A stretch of 64,000 nucleotides of DNA, taken from Conexibacter sp. CPCC 205762. Its GTDB lineage: Bacteria > Actinomycetota > Thermoleophilia > Solirubrobacterales > Solirubrobacteraceae. The notes beneath the pieces were generated by a model that did no database searches, was not told the DNA's origin, and saw only the letters and a program-made list of their open reading frames with translations. Below are positions 51,235-59,747 of this stretch, in pieces. Location: the NCBI RefSeq assembly GCF_030646155.1, contig NZ_JAUTDN010000001.1, positions 1 to 64,000 on the forward strand. Direction: 5' to 3'. A program made the translations under genes and the position numbers. The first letter of the stretch is position 1. Every line of letters starts with the position of its first letter.

Positions 51235-54200
51235 TCAGAGCGTGTCGTCTGTCCACTCGCCGGCGATCTCCGGATAACGGCGGTAGAGCACCCTGGCCTG
51301 CTGGAACACCCGCTCCGCGACGCCCTCGATGCCACCGTTGCGTTCGGGCACCGCGAATCTGTGCCTCCGCAGGAGGCGCTTGATGCTCGCACGGACCCTG
51401 GCCTCGAGGTTCGCGCGCTCGGTCCAGTCGACGGCGAGCTCGCGCCGAACCTGCTCGACGATCGCTCTTGCGAGGTCCCTGAGCCGCGGATCATCGACCC
51501 AGTCGTCGCCGGCGCTGACGATCGCGTCGTAGAAGGCGGTCTCCTCGCGAGACAGGCCCAAGGCGTCGTTCCGAAGCGTCTGGCTGCGGATGCTCTTGGC
51601 GAGGTCGACCATTCCCTTGATGACCTCGGCTGAGCTGAGCTGCTGCTCGTTGTAGCGGGACAGCAGTGCGCCCAGCTCGTCGCTGAAGCGCTTGTGCTGC
51701 GTGCGGTTCGTGGAGAGCCGAGCTCTGATCTGCCCCGCAAGGAGCTTCTTGAGCAGGGCGATCTGCAGCTCCGGCCGTCTGACCTTCGCGCCGAGGTCAT
51801 CGAGGAACTCGTCCGACAGGACGGATATCTCGGGACGCTCCTCGCCAGCCACGGCGAAGACGTCGATGATCTCGCCGCCCGAGAGGCCATCTGAGAAGAA
51901 CTGCTCCACCGCCCGTCGCGCCTCCGGCGAGGCGCCGTCGCCACCATCGGACCCGTCGGTCCGTGCGAGCCGCAGGTACTTGGCGACCGTCGCGAAGAAG
52001 TCATGGTCGTACCGCTGCGCGGTCGACGGCTCGTTCGGAGAGACGAGCGCGAACCACTTGGCGTACTGCGCTTGCTCATCGAGGAAGCGTCTGCTGGCGT
52101 CGTCGTCCAGGACGGAGCGCGCGACCGACTCCTGCGTCGCGAGCGCAAGGACGGTCGCCCGTTGGGCGTGACTCGCGTCCTCTGGCGGGCGAAACGCAAT
52201 GCCGTGGAGAAGGTCGCACATAACCTCGTGTCTCTCGACGAGGTGGCGGCGTGCGACATCGAGCGGGATGACTACGTCGTCGACGTCACCCTGGGCGTAG
52301 GCCTTCAGCCCCGCGCGCAGGTCGTCGCCGATGCCGATGTAGTCGACGACCAGTCCTCCGGGCTTCGCTTCGAAGACGCGATTGACGCGGGCGATCGCCT
52401 GGAGGAGCCCGTGGTCGCGCATCGGCTTGTCGATGTACAGCGTGTGCAGGACGGGAGCGTCGAAGCCGGTCAGCCACATGTTCTTGACGACGATGACGCG
52501 AAGCGGCGACTCCGGGTCCTTGAACCGCTTTTCCAACGCCTTCAGCTGCTGCTTGGACTTACGGAAGTCGCTGATCGGGCTCCCGTCAGTGGCTGACGCG
52601 TTCATCACCGCGTCGACGGCGTTGTCACCCAGCCGCCCGCGCAGCCGCAGCGCGTACTCGCAGGCTGCGCGGCGGCTGTACGCGACGAGCATCGCCTTCC
52701 CCGGGAGGGTGCGGCAGCGGTCTTCGAAGTGAGCGACGAGGTCGTCGACGACACGATCGATGCGATCCGGCGCGCCGATGATCGCGTCCATGCGGGCGAA
52801 CTCGCTCGTCGCCTCGGTCTGCCCTTCGTCGGTCTCCTGATCGAGGATGGCCTGGACGCGCTCCATCTCCTCGCGGTTGGCGGCGATAGGCACCTGGCGC
52901 GAGTCGTAATAGATGGGGACGGTCGCGCCATCCTCCTGAGCCTGCGCCATTCGGTACACGGAGATGTAGTCGCCGAAGGCGTTTCTCGTCGACCGGTCGG
53001 CGCGCTCGATCGGCGTCCCAGTGAAGCCGATGCGCGTCGCGTTGGGCAGCGCTCGCGTGATGTTCTGGGCGAGTGATCTGTACTGGCTGCGGTGTGCCTC
53101 GTCGGCGATGACGATCACGTTTTCACGAGCGGAGATGATCGGCATCGGGCCGTCCTCTCTCTCGCGCCGGCCGAACTTCTGGATCGTCGTGAACACGATG
53201 CCGTTGGCCGGGACGTCGAGCAGCCTGTAGAGGCTCTTCGGGTCGCGCTCGCCATCGATGCTCTCCGCCTGGTCGACCGCCGCCCGCAGGTGCTCCTGGC
53301 GGCTGAACGTCTCCGAGAGCTGATTGTCCAGGTCGTTCGTGTCCGTGACACAGACGATCGTGGGATTGGCGAAGCGCCGGTCGCGGCGCAGTTTTGTGAC
53401 GTAGAAGACCATCGAGTAGCTCTTGCCGGCACCCTGGGTGTGCCAGACCACTCCGGCCCGGCGAGTCTTGTCGGCCATCGCTTCGGCGGTCGCCTCCACC
53501 GCCCGATTCACGGCGTCGACCTGGTGGTACTTCGCCATCACCTTCCACGTCTTCGCGCCAGAGCTCTCGAAGAGCACGAAGTTGCGGATCAGGTCGAGCA
53601 GGCCGGCGGGCGAGAAGACGCTGCGGATGAGGATCTCGAGCTGCGAGCGCTGTCTTGACTCCTCGGGGTCCATCGACTTCCACTCGGCGAAATGCGCGGC
53701 GGGCGTCGTCACCGTGCCCACTCGCGCGTGAAGGAGGTCGGAAACGCCGATCACCTCGACGTAGCGGTAGAGCCCGGGGATCGTCTTGCTGTAGTGGTGG
53801 ACCTGGTTGACGGCCTTCGTCGGTCCATCCTCGTTCAGCGCCGGATTCTTCAGCTCGAGTTGCCCGAGCGGAAGCCCGTTGACGTAGAGCAGAACATCTG
53901 GCCGCCGGTTGTGTCCACCCTGCACGATCGTCAGCTGGTTGATGGCCGTGAACTCGTTGTTCCACGGCGTCTCCCAGTCGATGAGCTTCGCTCTCGTCGA
54001 CCGCTCACCGTCCTCGTCGATCCAGGTGACGGGAATGCCGGACAGCAGCATGTCGTGAAACCGCTTGTGATCGACGATTGGCGTCGGGTGCTCCGACGTC
54101 ATCGCCAGCTCGACGACCCGCCGCACGGCGGCGGCCGGAAGCTCCGGGTTGAGCCGAGCGACCGACCGCTCGAGCGTCGCGCGCAACACCACGTCGCTAT

Positions 54201-54330
54201 CGAGCTGCCGCTCCGGTGCGCCCGGCGCTGCGATCAGTCCGGTGCCGTGGAGGTAACCCCATCCGACCTCCTGCAACCACTCGAGTGCCGGCTGTTCCGC
54301 GTACGCGTCCTCCGACACCCCGCCGTTCAT
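51235..54330 (-). CDS. hsdR: Type I restriction enzyme, endonuclease/translocase subunit
   Basis: 1031 residues, the usual HsdR length. The PD-(D/E)xK nuclease lies in the first 165 residues (RPDVLLYV with D145; QLELK with E159 and K161). The SF2 translocase follows, with Walker A TQGAGKS (298-304), DEAH box VIADEAHRSQYR and motif III GFTGTPIE; later motifs include KNMWLTGFDAPVLHTLYIDKPM and QAIARVNR. The C-terminal helical region binds the methylase. The ATG at 54330 overlaps the hsdS stop (ATGA). It cuts DNA far from unmethylated target sites after ATP-driven translocation. Confidence 0.95.
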   Translation of the reverse strand: MNGGVSEDAYAEQPALEWLQEVGWGYLHGTGLIAAPGAPERQLDSDVVLRATLERSVARLNPELPAAAVRRVVELAMTSEHPTPIVDHKRFHDMLLSGIPVTWIDEDGERSTRAKLIDWETPWNNEFTAINQLTIVQGGHNRRPDVLLYVNGLPLGQLELKNPALNEDGPTKAVNQVHHYSKTIPGLYRYVEVIGVSDLLHARVGTVTTPAAHFAEWKSMDPEESRQRSQLEILIRSVFSPAGLLDLIRNFVLFESSGAKTWKVMAKYHQVDAVNRAVEATAEAMADKTRRAGVVWHTQGAGKSYSMVFYVTKLRRDRRFANPTIVCVTDTNDLDNQLSETFSRQEHLRAAVDQAESIDGERDPKSLYRLLDVPANGIVFTTIQKFGRREREDGPMPIISARENVIVIADEAHRSQYRSLAQNITRALPNATRIGFTGTPIERADRSTRNAFGDYISVYRMAQAQEDGATVPIYYDSRQVPIAANREEMERVQAILDQETDEGQTEATSEFARMDAIIGAPDRIDRVVDDLVAHFEDRCRTLPGKAMLVAYSRRAACEYALRLRGRLGDNAVDAVMNASATDGSPISDFRKSKQQLKALEKRFKDPESPLRVIVVKNMWLTGFDAPVLHTLYIDKPMRDHGLLQAIARVNRVFEAKPGGLVVDYIGIGDDLRAGLKAYAQGDVDDVVIPLDVARRHLVERHEVMCDLLHGIAFRPPEDASHAQRATVLALATQESVARSVLDDDASRRFLDEQAQYAKWFALVSPNEPSTAQRYDHDFFATVAKYLRLARTDGSDGGDGASPEARRAVEQFFSDGLSGGEIIDVFAVAGEERPEISVLSDEFLDDLGAKVRRPELQIALLKKLLAGQIRARLSTNRTQHKRFSDELGALLSRYNEQQLSSAEVIKGMVDLAKSIRSQTLRNDALGLSREETAFYDAIVSAGDDWVDDPRLRDLARAIVEQVRRELAVDWTERANLEARVRASIKRLLRRHRFAVPERNGGIEGVAERVFQQARVLYRRYPEIAGEWTDDTL

Positions 54331-55556
54331 GCCAGCGCCTCGATCGCCGCCCCGACCTGCTCCTCGGGATCGTTGGACAGCGGGACGCGAAGCTGGCCGG
54401 AGACGAGCTTGGCGAGGAGGGCGTGCCGGATCTTGGTGAGGGTGCGGCTCTCGCACGCCAGTGCAGCGATGTGTGTGATGATCGGTTCCGCCATGGCATC
54501 ATGCGCTTTAAGTGCAGCGGGGCCCGGCAGCGAGCACTCAACGCCCTTGAAGTTCGTTTTGTTCACCTCGGGAAACGTTGAGCCACCAGCTCTCGCGTTA
54601 ATTCTGTTCCGGCACCGCATGAGAGTTGAATATACAAACGAAGAACTCAATCTTGGTCGCGGAACTATGGAAATAAAGCCCTGGTTGGTCGCAAGCGGCT
54701 GCTGGGCGATTGCGATGATTCCAAGTGTGGCTCGCGACGTGTAAAGAACTGTTCCCGCTGGGAGCAGCTTCGCCGACGATCTAGCGAGCCCAGAACGAGA
54801 GATTCCGCGCTCGCCAGACCATACGCACGGCACGCCGCGCAATGCCGTCATGTCCTTCGGAGTGAGCCACGGAACGTCGGGTGGTTGCCAGTATTCCGCA
54901 ACGGACGTCTTAGGCGTTCCACCTCCGGAAATCTCACCAAGGTCTCCGAGTGATACTTGATCGGCGTCTATAATCGCATGGTCGTGTACCCGATCAAGGG
55001 CGAGTGAGTAAGCGTCAATGAGTCTGACGTTGCTCTGGATCTTGCCGTCGATTGAACCCAGGATCGCGATGATCTGTGTTTGTGCCTCGAGCGGGGGGAG
55101 CCGTACCTTCATGTGTCGAAGGTGAGAGGGGCCAAGATGTTGCATTACGCTCCCGGCGCCCATCGCGCTTACCTGTGAGGTGAATCCGGGGTCTTCCAAC
55201 AAGTACTGGACATAGTCCGGGAGCAGCGACGAGCTCCGCGGACGCATGCGGATGATGCCGGTGTACGGGATTGCTCCCTCGGCCGAAGCGTCGACACGCG
55301 CTACTCGCCCGAGTGACGCAGAAGTGCTCAGCAAGGTGTCCCCTATCTCCAGGCGGAAGTGGGACCATCTCGTCTCAACCTTCGCGGCATCGAGATAGTT
55401 GCAGCCGTCGAGCAACGACCGCCCAGTCAGCCCTGCCAGCCGCAGTAAGGGCACGCCTTCGTCACGAAAGTCTCTGGCCAGAATGCCGGGACCTTCACGA
55501 AAGTCGATCACATCAGGGAGAGGAGTCTCCGTCCAATACCGGCGGTCGTTAGCCAT
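54327..55556 (-). CDS. hsdS: Type I restriction-modification specificity subunit
   Basis: 409 residues with two target-recognition domains and two conserved helices (LPPLEAQTQIIAILGSIDGKIQSNVRLIDAY near 155-185; ACESRTLTKIRHALLAKLVSGQLRV near the end). TRD1 covers residues 1-150 and TRD2 about 205-350 (LGEISGGGTPKTSVAEYWQPPDVPWLTPKDM). GC content falls to about 45% in parts of the TRD2 coding sequence (about 54,580-54,730), far below the flanks, as expected for exchanged recognition cassettes. It overlaps hsdM by 8 bases and hsdR by 4. Confidence 0.93.
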   Translation of the reverse strand: MANDRRYWTETPLPDVIDFREGPGILARDFRDEGVPLLRLAGLTGRSLLDGCNYLDAAKVETRWSHFRLEIGDTLLSTSASLGRVARVDASAEGAIPYTGIIRMRPRSSSLLPDYVQYLLEDPGFTSQVSAMGAGSVMQHLGPSHLRHMKVRLPPLEAQTQIIAILGSIDGKIQSNVRLIDAYSLALDRVHDHAIIDADQVSLGDLGEISGGGTPKTSVAEYWQPPDVPWLTPKDMTALRGVPCVWSGERGISRSGLARSSAKLLPAGTVLYTSRATLGIIAIAQQPLATNQGFISIVPRPRLSSSFVYSTLMRCRNRINARAGGSTFPEVNKTNFKGVECSLPGPAALKAHDAMAEPIITHIAALACESRTLTKIRHALLAKLVSGQLRVPLSNDPEEQVGAAIEALA

Positions 55557-57111
55557 ACTGCACTCGCCTAAGCGCGCGGCGGACCTCGTTCGTCAACCGC
55601 TCATTCTCCGCCATCTCACCCTCGAGTCTCTCGACCAGTTCAGCCATCCGCTCCTCGAACGCGATCTCGTCTTCCTCCTCCTCGGGCGCGCCGACGTAGC
55701 GGCCGGGGGAGAGGATAAAGCTGGCGGCCTCGATGTCGGCGAGCTTCACGGCGGCTGCGAACCCGGGCTCATCCTCGTACTCGCCGGCGCCGTCGTGGCC
55801 ACGCCAGGCGTGGTAGGTATCCACGATCAGCCGGAGTTCTTCGTCGCCGAGCTCGATCTGCGTGCGGCTGATTCTCTGGCCCATAGAGCGAGCGTCGATG
55901 AAGAGGGTCTCGCCCCGACGGGCGCGCTCGCCGCTGGACGTCTTGTTGCGGTCGAGGAACCACAGGCAGACTGGGATTCCCGTGGTGTAGAAGAGGCCGG
56001 GCGGGAGGGCGACGATGCAGTCGACAAGATCGTCTCTGATGAGCGCCTCACGGATCGCTCCCTCACCGGACTGTGTCGACGTCAGCGAGCCGTTCGCAAG
56101 CACGAAACCGGCGCGGCCGTCCGGTGCCAGGTGGGAGGCGAAGTGCTGGATCCACGCGTAGTTGGCGTTGCCGTCGGGGGGCAAACCCCACTTCCAGCGC
56201 ACATCGTCCTTGACGCTCGACGCGCCCCATCTCTTCTGGTTGAAAGGCGGGTTCGCGATCACAAAGTCCGCCTTGAGCGTCTGATGCTGGTCGTCGAGCA
56301 AGGAGTTCGCCAGCTTGACGTCGCCGCCGAGACCGTGGATCGCAAGGTTCATCCGGCCGATGCGCCAGGTTGCCTGGTTCATCTCCTGTCCGTAGATCGA
56401 CAGCTCCTCGGGGCGCCCGGCGTGGGCCTTGATGAACGCGGCGGACTGGATGAACATGCCGCACGATCCGCATGCCGGGTCGAAGATGCGGCCCCTGTAT
56501 GGCTCGAGCATCTCGACGAGCAGTTGCACGACGTTGGCGGGCGTGTAGAACTCTCCGCCGCGGTGGCCCTCTCTGCGGGCGAACTCCTTAATGAAATATT
56601 CGTAGACCCGTCCGAGGACGTCACGGGCCTTGTCGGGATCGTCGCCAAAGCCGATCTGAGCGATCGTCGAGACGAGCGTGCCCAGCGTCTCGGGACTCAT
56701 CGCCGCACGGGCGTAGATCTTCGGGAGAGCGTCTCTGAGCGGAACGTTCTCACGTTCGATGAGTTCGAGCGCTCTGTCGATCTGCACACCGAGGTCCGGC
56801 AACGAGCCGAGCGCGAGGATGGCGTCCCAGCGTGCCTCGCGCGGGATCCAGAACACGTTCTCCGCCTCGTACTCGTCGCGCTCTTCGAGCAGCGCAATGC
56901 GGTCGGTGTCGTCCTCGAGGAACCACTCGGACTCCGGATCACGGCTGAGCCGGTCCAGCTCGCCCCGGCGGACCGCAAAGGTGTCCGACACGTACTTCAG
57001 GAAGACGAGGCCGAGCACGAGGTGCTTGTACTCCGCTGACTCCACGCTGCCGCGCAGCGCGTCCGCGGCTTCGAACAAAATCTTCTCTTCGGGTAAGTCA
57101 GCGTGCTTCAC
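55549..57111 (-). CDS. hsdM: Type I restriction-modification DNA adenine methyltransferase subunit
   Basis: 520 residues, GTG start. An N-terminal helical HsdM_N domain (LVLGLVFLKYVSD) precedes the methylase core with SAM motif FDPACGSCGMF (210-220) and catalytic NPPF (287-290). This is an N6-adenine methylase. The C-terminal part (SFILSPGRYVGAPEEEED and coiled coil) contacts hsdS. It is the first gene of the hsdM-hsdS-hsdR operon. Confidence 0.95.
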   Translation of the reverse strand: MKHADLPEEKILFEAADALRGSVESAEYKHLVLGLVFLKYVSDTFAVRRGELDRLSRDPESEWFLEDDTDRIALLEERDEYEAENVFWIPREARWDAILALGSLPDLGVQIDRALELIERENVPLRDALPKIYARAAMSPETLGTLVSTIAQIGFGDDPDKARDVLGRVYEYFIKEFARREGHRGGEFYTPANVVQLLVEMLEPYRGRIFDPACGSCGMFIQSAAFIKAHAGRPEELSIYGQEMNQATWRIGRMNLAIHGLGGDVKLANSLLDDQHQTLKADFVIANPPFNQKRWGASSVKDDVRWKWGLPPDGNANYAWIQHFASHLAPDGRAGFVLANGSLTSTQSGEGAIREALIRDDLVDCIVALPPGLFYTTGIPVCLWFLDRNKTSSGERARRGETLFIDARSMGQRISRTQIELGDEELRLIVDTYHAWRGHDGAGEYEDEPGFAAAVKLADIEAASFILSPGRYVGAPEEEEDEIAFEERMAELVERLEGEMAENERLTNEVRRALRRVQYG

Positions 57112-57541
57112 GTGCGTTCCTGGTCGTTGACCGCCGCATTCTCGCGCTTGCGTGAGGATCGCCGCTCCGCCACGACGGCGAGGCGGTTCGCCACCCCAAT
57201 GCCCCGCGAGCAGGCTGATAGTGCGGGGCGGCGCCGGAGGCGGGATCCCGCGTTTGTATTGTCGGCTCTATTCGCGATGGAGGACGAGGGCCCGTCGTGG
57301 ATGTTTGACTCCCGGCCATGCGTGTCGATCAATGACATCCCCTTCTGTCGCTTGCTGCAACTACTTCTCCGGTCGCCACTGCCGCCGGCAGCCCTCGGAA
57401 GCGTGCCAGATCTGAGGGCCGTGGGCCAACATGACGTGGCGTGCAGCGGAACGAACGCACGTCCTGGCGGTAGGACAGCCGTCTGGTACTCCCTGGTGGT
57501 ACCCCCGCCGCCGAACCCACCCAAGTTCGCTTCCCCCTAAA
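57112..57541. other. Intergenic region upstream of hsdM, no gene supported
   Basis: Four hundred and thirty bases between the hsdM start and the tRNA-Ala terminator, with lower GC than the flanks. Short open frames exist on both strands but none has convincing composition or a ribosome site. The hsdM promoter must lie here, near 57120-57200. An integrase is absent. Confidence 0.5.
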
Positions 57542-57544
57542 ACG

Positions 57545-57574
57545 ACGAAACCCCCGCATGTGCGGGGGTTTCGT
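57545..57574 (-). terminator. Terminator of tRNA-Ala
   Basis: Perfect 14-bp stem ACGAAACCCCCGCA/TGCGGGGGTTTCGT with a 2-base centre, 5 bases beyond the tRNA 3' end. It also forms part of the att repeat. Confidence 0.8.
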
Positions 57575-57579
57575 GTGAA

Positions 57580-57652
57580 TGGAGCTAGTCGGGCTCGAAC
57601 CGACGACCTTCGCGCTGCCAGCGCGACGCTCTCCCAGCTGAGCTATAGCCCC
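57580..57652 (-). tRNA. tRNA-Ala, anticodon GGC
   Basis: A 73-base cloverleaf on the minus strand. Acceptor GGGGCTA/TAGCTCC (one G-T pair), D-arm GCTC...GAGC, anticodon stem TCGCG/CGCGA with loop CTGGCAG (anticodon GGC), and T-arm GTCGG-TTCGAGC-CCGAC. The discriminator is A. The 3' CCA is not encoded. Its 3' half is repeated at 50467-50508. Confidence 0.93.
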
Positions 57653-57730
57653 GGGGAAGGAGAAGTGTACAACGCCCGCGCGCGAGATGCCGGCTGACCT
57701 GCGGCACCCGCTGGGACCGGGCGGAATCCC

Positions 57731-58465
57731 CTATCGCTGCGGGATGAACTCGGGTACGTCGAGGTCGTCGTCGGCCCGTCGGCGGGTGCCGTTGCGGGGT
57801 GCGGAGTCGCGCGACGAACGGGGGAGATCACGCTCCCGTTCGCGGCGGCGCGGCGACGAATCAACCGCGGCCGGGCCCGGGTCGACGTGGTCGATGTGGG
57901 CGGCGAGCTGGTGGTGGACCTTGACGATGTCGCGCATCAGGCGCTCGGCGTTCGATCTGAGCGAGCCGCCCAGCTCGCGCAGGTTCTCGGTCAGCTCGAG
58001 GCCCTCGGCGCGGACCTCGCCGGCGACGACGCGGGCCTCGCTGGCCAGGTCGCGGGCGCGGCGCTCGCCGTCGGCGCGTCTCTCGGCCGCCCAGGCCTCG
58101 GCCTCGCGTCTGATCTCGCGGGCCTCCTGCTCGGCCACTGCTCTGATCTCGCCGGACTCGGCGCCGGCGAGCGTCTTCATCCGTGCGGCCTCACCTCTCG
58201 CCTCCAGGACCAGCCGCTCGGCGATTCTTCTCGCCTCGGCGATGATCTCCGCCGCCTCGTCCTCCGCCGCCGTCACGCGGTTGTCGGCCGCGCGGTCGGC
58301 CTCGGCGATCCGCTCGCGCAGCCGCTGCTCGGCGTCCTCGCGCAGCCTCGCCGCGGTGTCCTCGGCGGCCGAGATGATCGCGGCGACGCGGTTGGCGGAG
58401 ACGGAGGCCGGGCCGCGCTGCTGAGGTTTGGCGGCCTGCTCGGTGGGGGAAGACTCGTCGGCCAT
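57731..58465 (-). CDS. Coiled-coil protein (DivIVA/ATP-synthase-B-like)
   Basis: 244 residues from the ATG at 58465; an upstream start at 58513 is less likely. Residues 28-180 form one long Ala/Glu/Arg coiled coil (AEDTAARLREDAEQRLRERI...AEEIIAEARRIAERLVLEAR), as in DivIVA/Wag31-like or ATP synthase b-like proteins. The tail is Pro/Arg/Asp-rich. No membrane segment is seen. A role in polar growth, septation or scaffolding is the usual one for such proteins; this is inferred from the fold type only. It is followed by the tRNA-Ala. Confidence 0.7.
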   Translation of the reverse strand: MADESSPTEQAAKPQQRGPASVSANRVAAIISAAEDTAARLREDAEQRLRERIAEADRAADNRVTAAEDEAAEIIAEARRIAERLVLEARGEAARMKTLAGAESGEIRAVAEQEAREIRREAEAWAAERRADGERRARDLASEARVVAGEVRAEGLELTENLRELGGSLRSNAERLMRDIVKVHHQLAAHIDHVDPGPAAVDSSPRRRERERDLPRSSRDSAPRNGTRRRADDDLDVPEFIPQR

Positions 58466-58562
58466 CGTCGGGATGGTAATCGGCCAGGCGTCCAGGTTCC
58501 CTGATCGTGACACCGGAATGACCTGGACAGCTCTGGACGCCGACGCGCCAGACTCTGGGTGA

Positions 58563-59720
58563 TCAGGCCGTCGCGACCGGCGCTCGCCGCGCCACCGTCA
58601 GCACCGCCAGCGCGCCGCCGAGCAGCGCCGCCAGCAGCAGCCACGTGACGGCTTCCGACCACGCGTCGGCGATCCCCGACCCGGCCACCGCGCCGACCAC
58701 CTGGCCGCCGGCCCACACCAGGTTCACGAGCGCGAACGCCATCCCCTGCGCCAGCCCGGCCGCCGCCGCGCCGTCGGACAGCAGCGCCATCGCGGGCGTG
58801 TACAACGACCCGACGACCACGAACGACAGGACGATCGCCGGCACCAGCGCCACCACCGACCCGGGCAGCGTCAGCAGCAGCATGCAGAGGCACGATCCCG
58901 CCAGGCTCACGCGCAGGAACAGCACCCGCCCGTGCCGGTCCGACGCTCGCCCGACGACCAGCTGCACCGCCGCCTCGATCGCCGCCGCCACCAGATAGAC
59001 GGCGCCGACGAGCAGCCCGCCCGCGCCGAGCCGGTCCAGCTCCAGCGGCGTCAGCACGTTCATCGCGCCGAACGCGAGCGCCGGCAGCAGCACGAACGCC
59101 ATCCCGCCGCGCACCCGTCGCGTGCGCCAGGCATCTCGCACGCGCGCGCCCGCGAGGCCCGCGCCCGCCTCGGCGCCCGCCAGCGCAAGCGGCGTCCGCA
59201 TCGCCACCGCCATCAGCACGACGCCGATCACCGCGATCGACGCGAACGGCACCTCCGGCCCGAGCGCCCGCGCCAGCGTCCCCAGCACCGGCCCGAGCAG
59301 GATCCCGACGACGCCGGCGACCATCGCCGCGCCGATCGTCTCCCCGCGCCGCTCAGGCGCGGTCGACGACAGCAGCCAGCCCATCCCGCCCGCGTACGAG
59401 CAGGCCCCGCCGACACCCTGCAGGAAGCGGGTCGCGTCGAGCAGCAGCACCGTTCTGCCGAACGCGAAGCCGAGGCTCGCGACGGCCATCAGCGCCAGCC
59501 CGAGCAGCACCGTCCGGCGCGGTCCCCAGCGCACCGCGAGCAGCCCGCTCGGCAGCGCGGCGATCAGCGTTCCGGCCGCATAGGCGGCGCCGAGCAGGCC
59601 GGCCTGCGACGTCGACAGGCCGTAGCGGTCGGCGTAGTCGGGCAGCAGCGGCGTGATCGCCGCATAGAAGGTCATGTCGACGAGGACGATCGTCCCGACG
59701 AGGAGCAGCAGCCGACGCAC
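58563..59720 (-). CDS. MFS transporter
   Basis: 385 residues with twelve predicted membrane segments. The GTG at 59720 fits a short cytoplasmic start before the first helix ([33 protein letters not shown]). The MFS loop 2-3 motif is [12 protein letters not shown] and the central loop is [12 protein letters not shown]. It resembles drug-efflux members with a GxxxGPxxGG-type motif replaced by [13 protein letters not shown]. The substrate is unknown. It is divergent from leuS with 27 bases between. Confidence 0.88.
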   Translation of the reverse strand: MRRLLLLVGTIVLVDMTFYAAITPLLPDYADRYGLSTSQAGLLGAAYAAGTLIAALPSGLLAVRWGPRRTVLLGLALMAVASLGFAFGRTVLLLDATRFLQGVGGACSYAGGMGWLLSSTAPERRGETIGAAMVAGVVGILLGPVLGTLARALGPEVPFASIAVIGVVLMAVAMRTPLALAGAEAGAGLAGARVRDAWRTRRVRGGMAFVLLPALAFGAMNVLTPLELDRLGAGGLLVGAVYLVAAAIEAAVQLVVGRASDRHGRVLFLRVSLAGSCLCMLLLTLPGSVVALVPAIVLSFVVVGSLYTPAMALLSDGAAAAGLAQGMAFALVNLVWAGGQVVGAVAGSGIADAWSEAVTWLLLAALLGGALAVLTVARRAPVATA

Positions 59721-59747
59721 CGGCTCACGGTAGCCTGTCGTGCACCG

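Larger units (their letters stand above)
50429..57652. mobile_element. tRNA-Ala-associated genomic island with type I restriction-modification and VapBC
   Basis: Bounded on the right by intact tRNA-Ala(GGC) (57580-57652) and on the left by a direct repeat of its 3' end. Between them lie hsdM, hsdS, hsdR, vapB and vapC, all on the minus strand and with lower GC and different codon use than the flanks. No integrase, excisionase or transposase is present, so it is an immobilised or trans-mobilised island. Confidence 0.75.

Noticed and set aside
57112-57540. Short open frames between hsdM and tRNA-Ala, including a 145-residue plus-strand frame
   Set aside because: No ribosome site, domains or codon pattern of neighbours; they cross the promoter region of hsdM.
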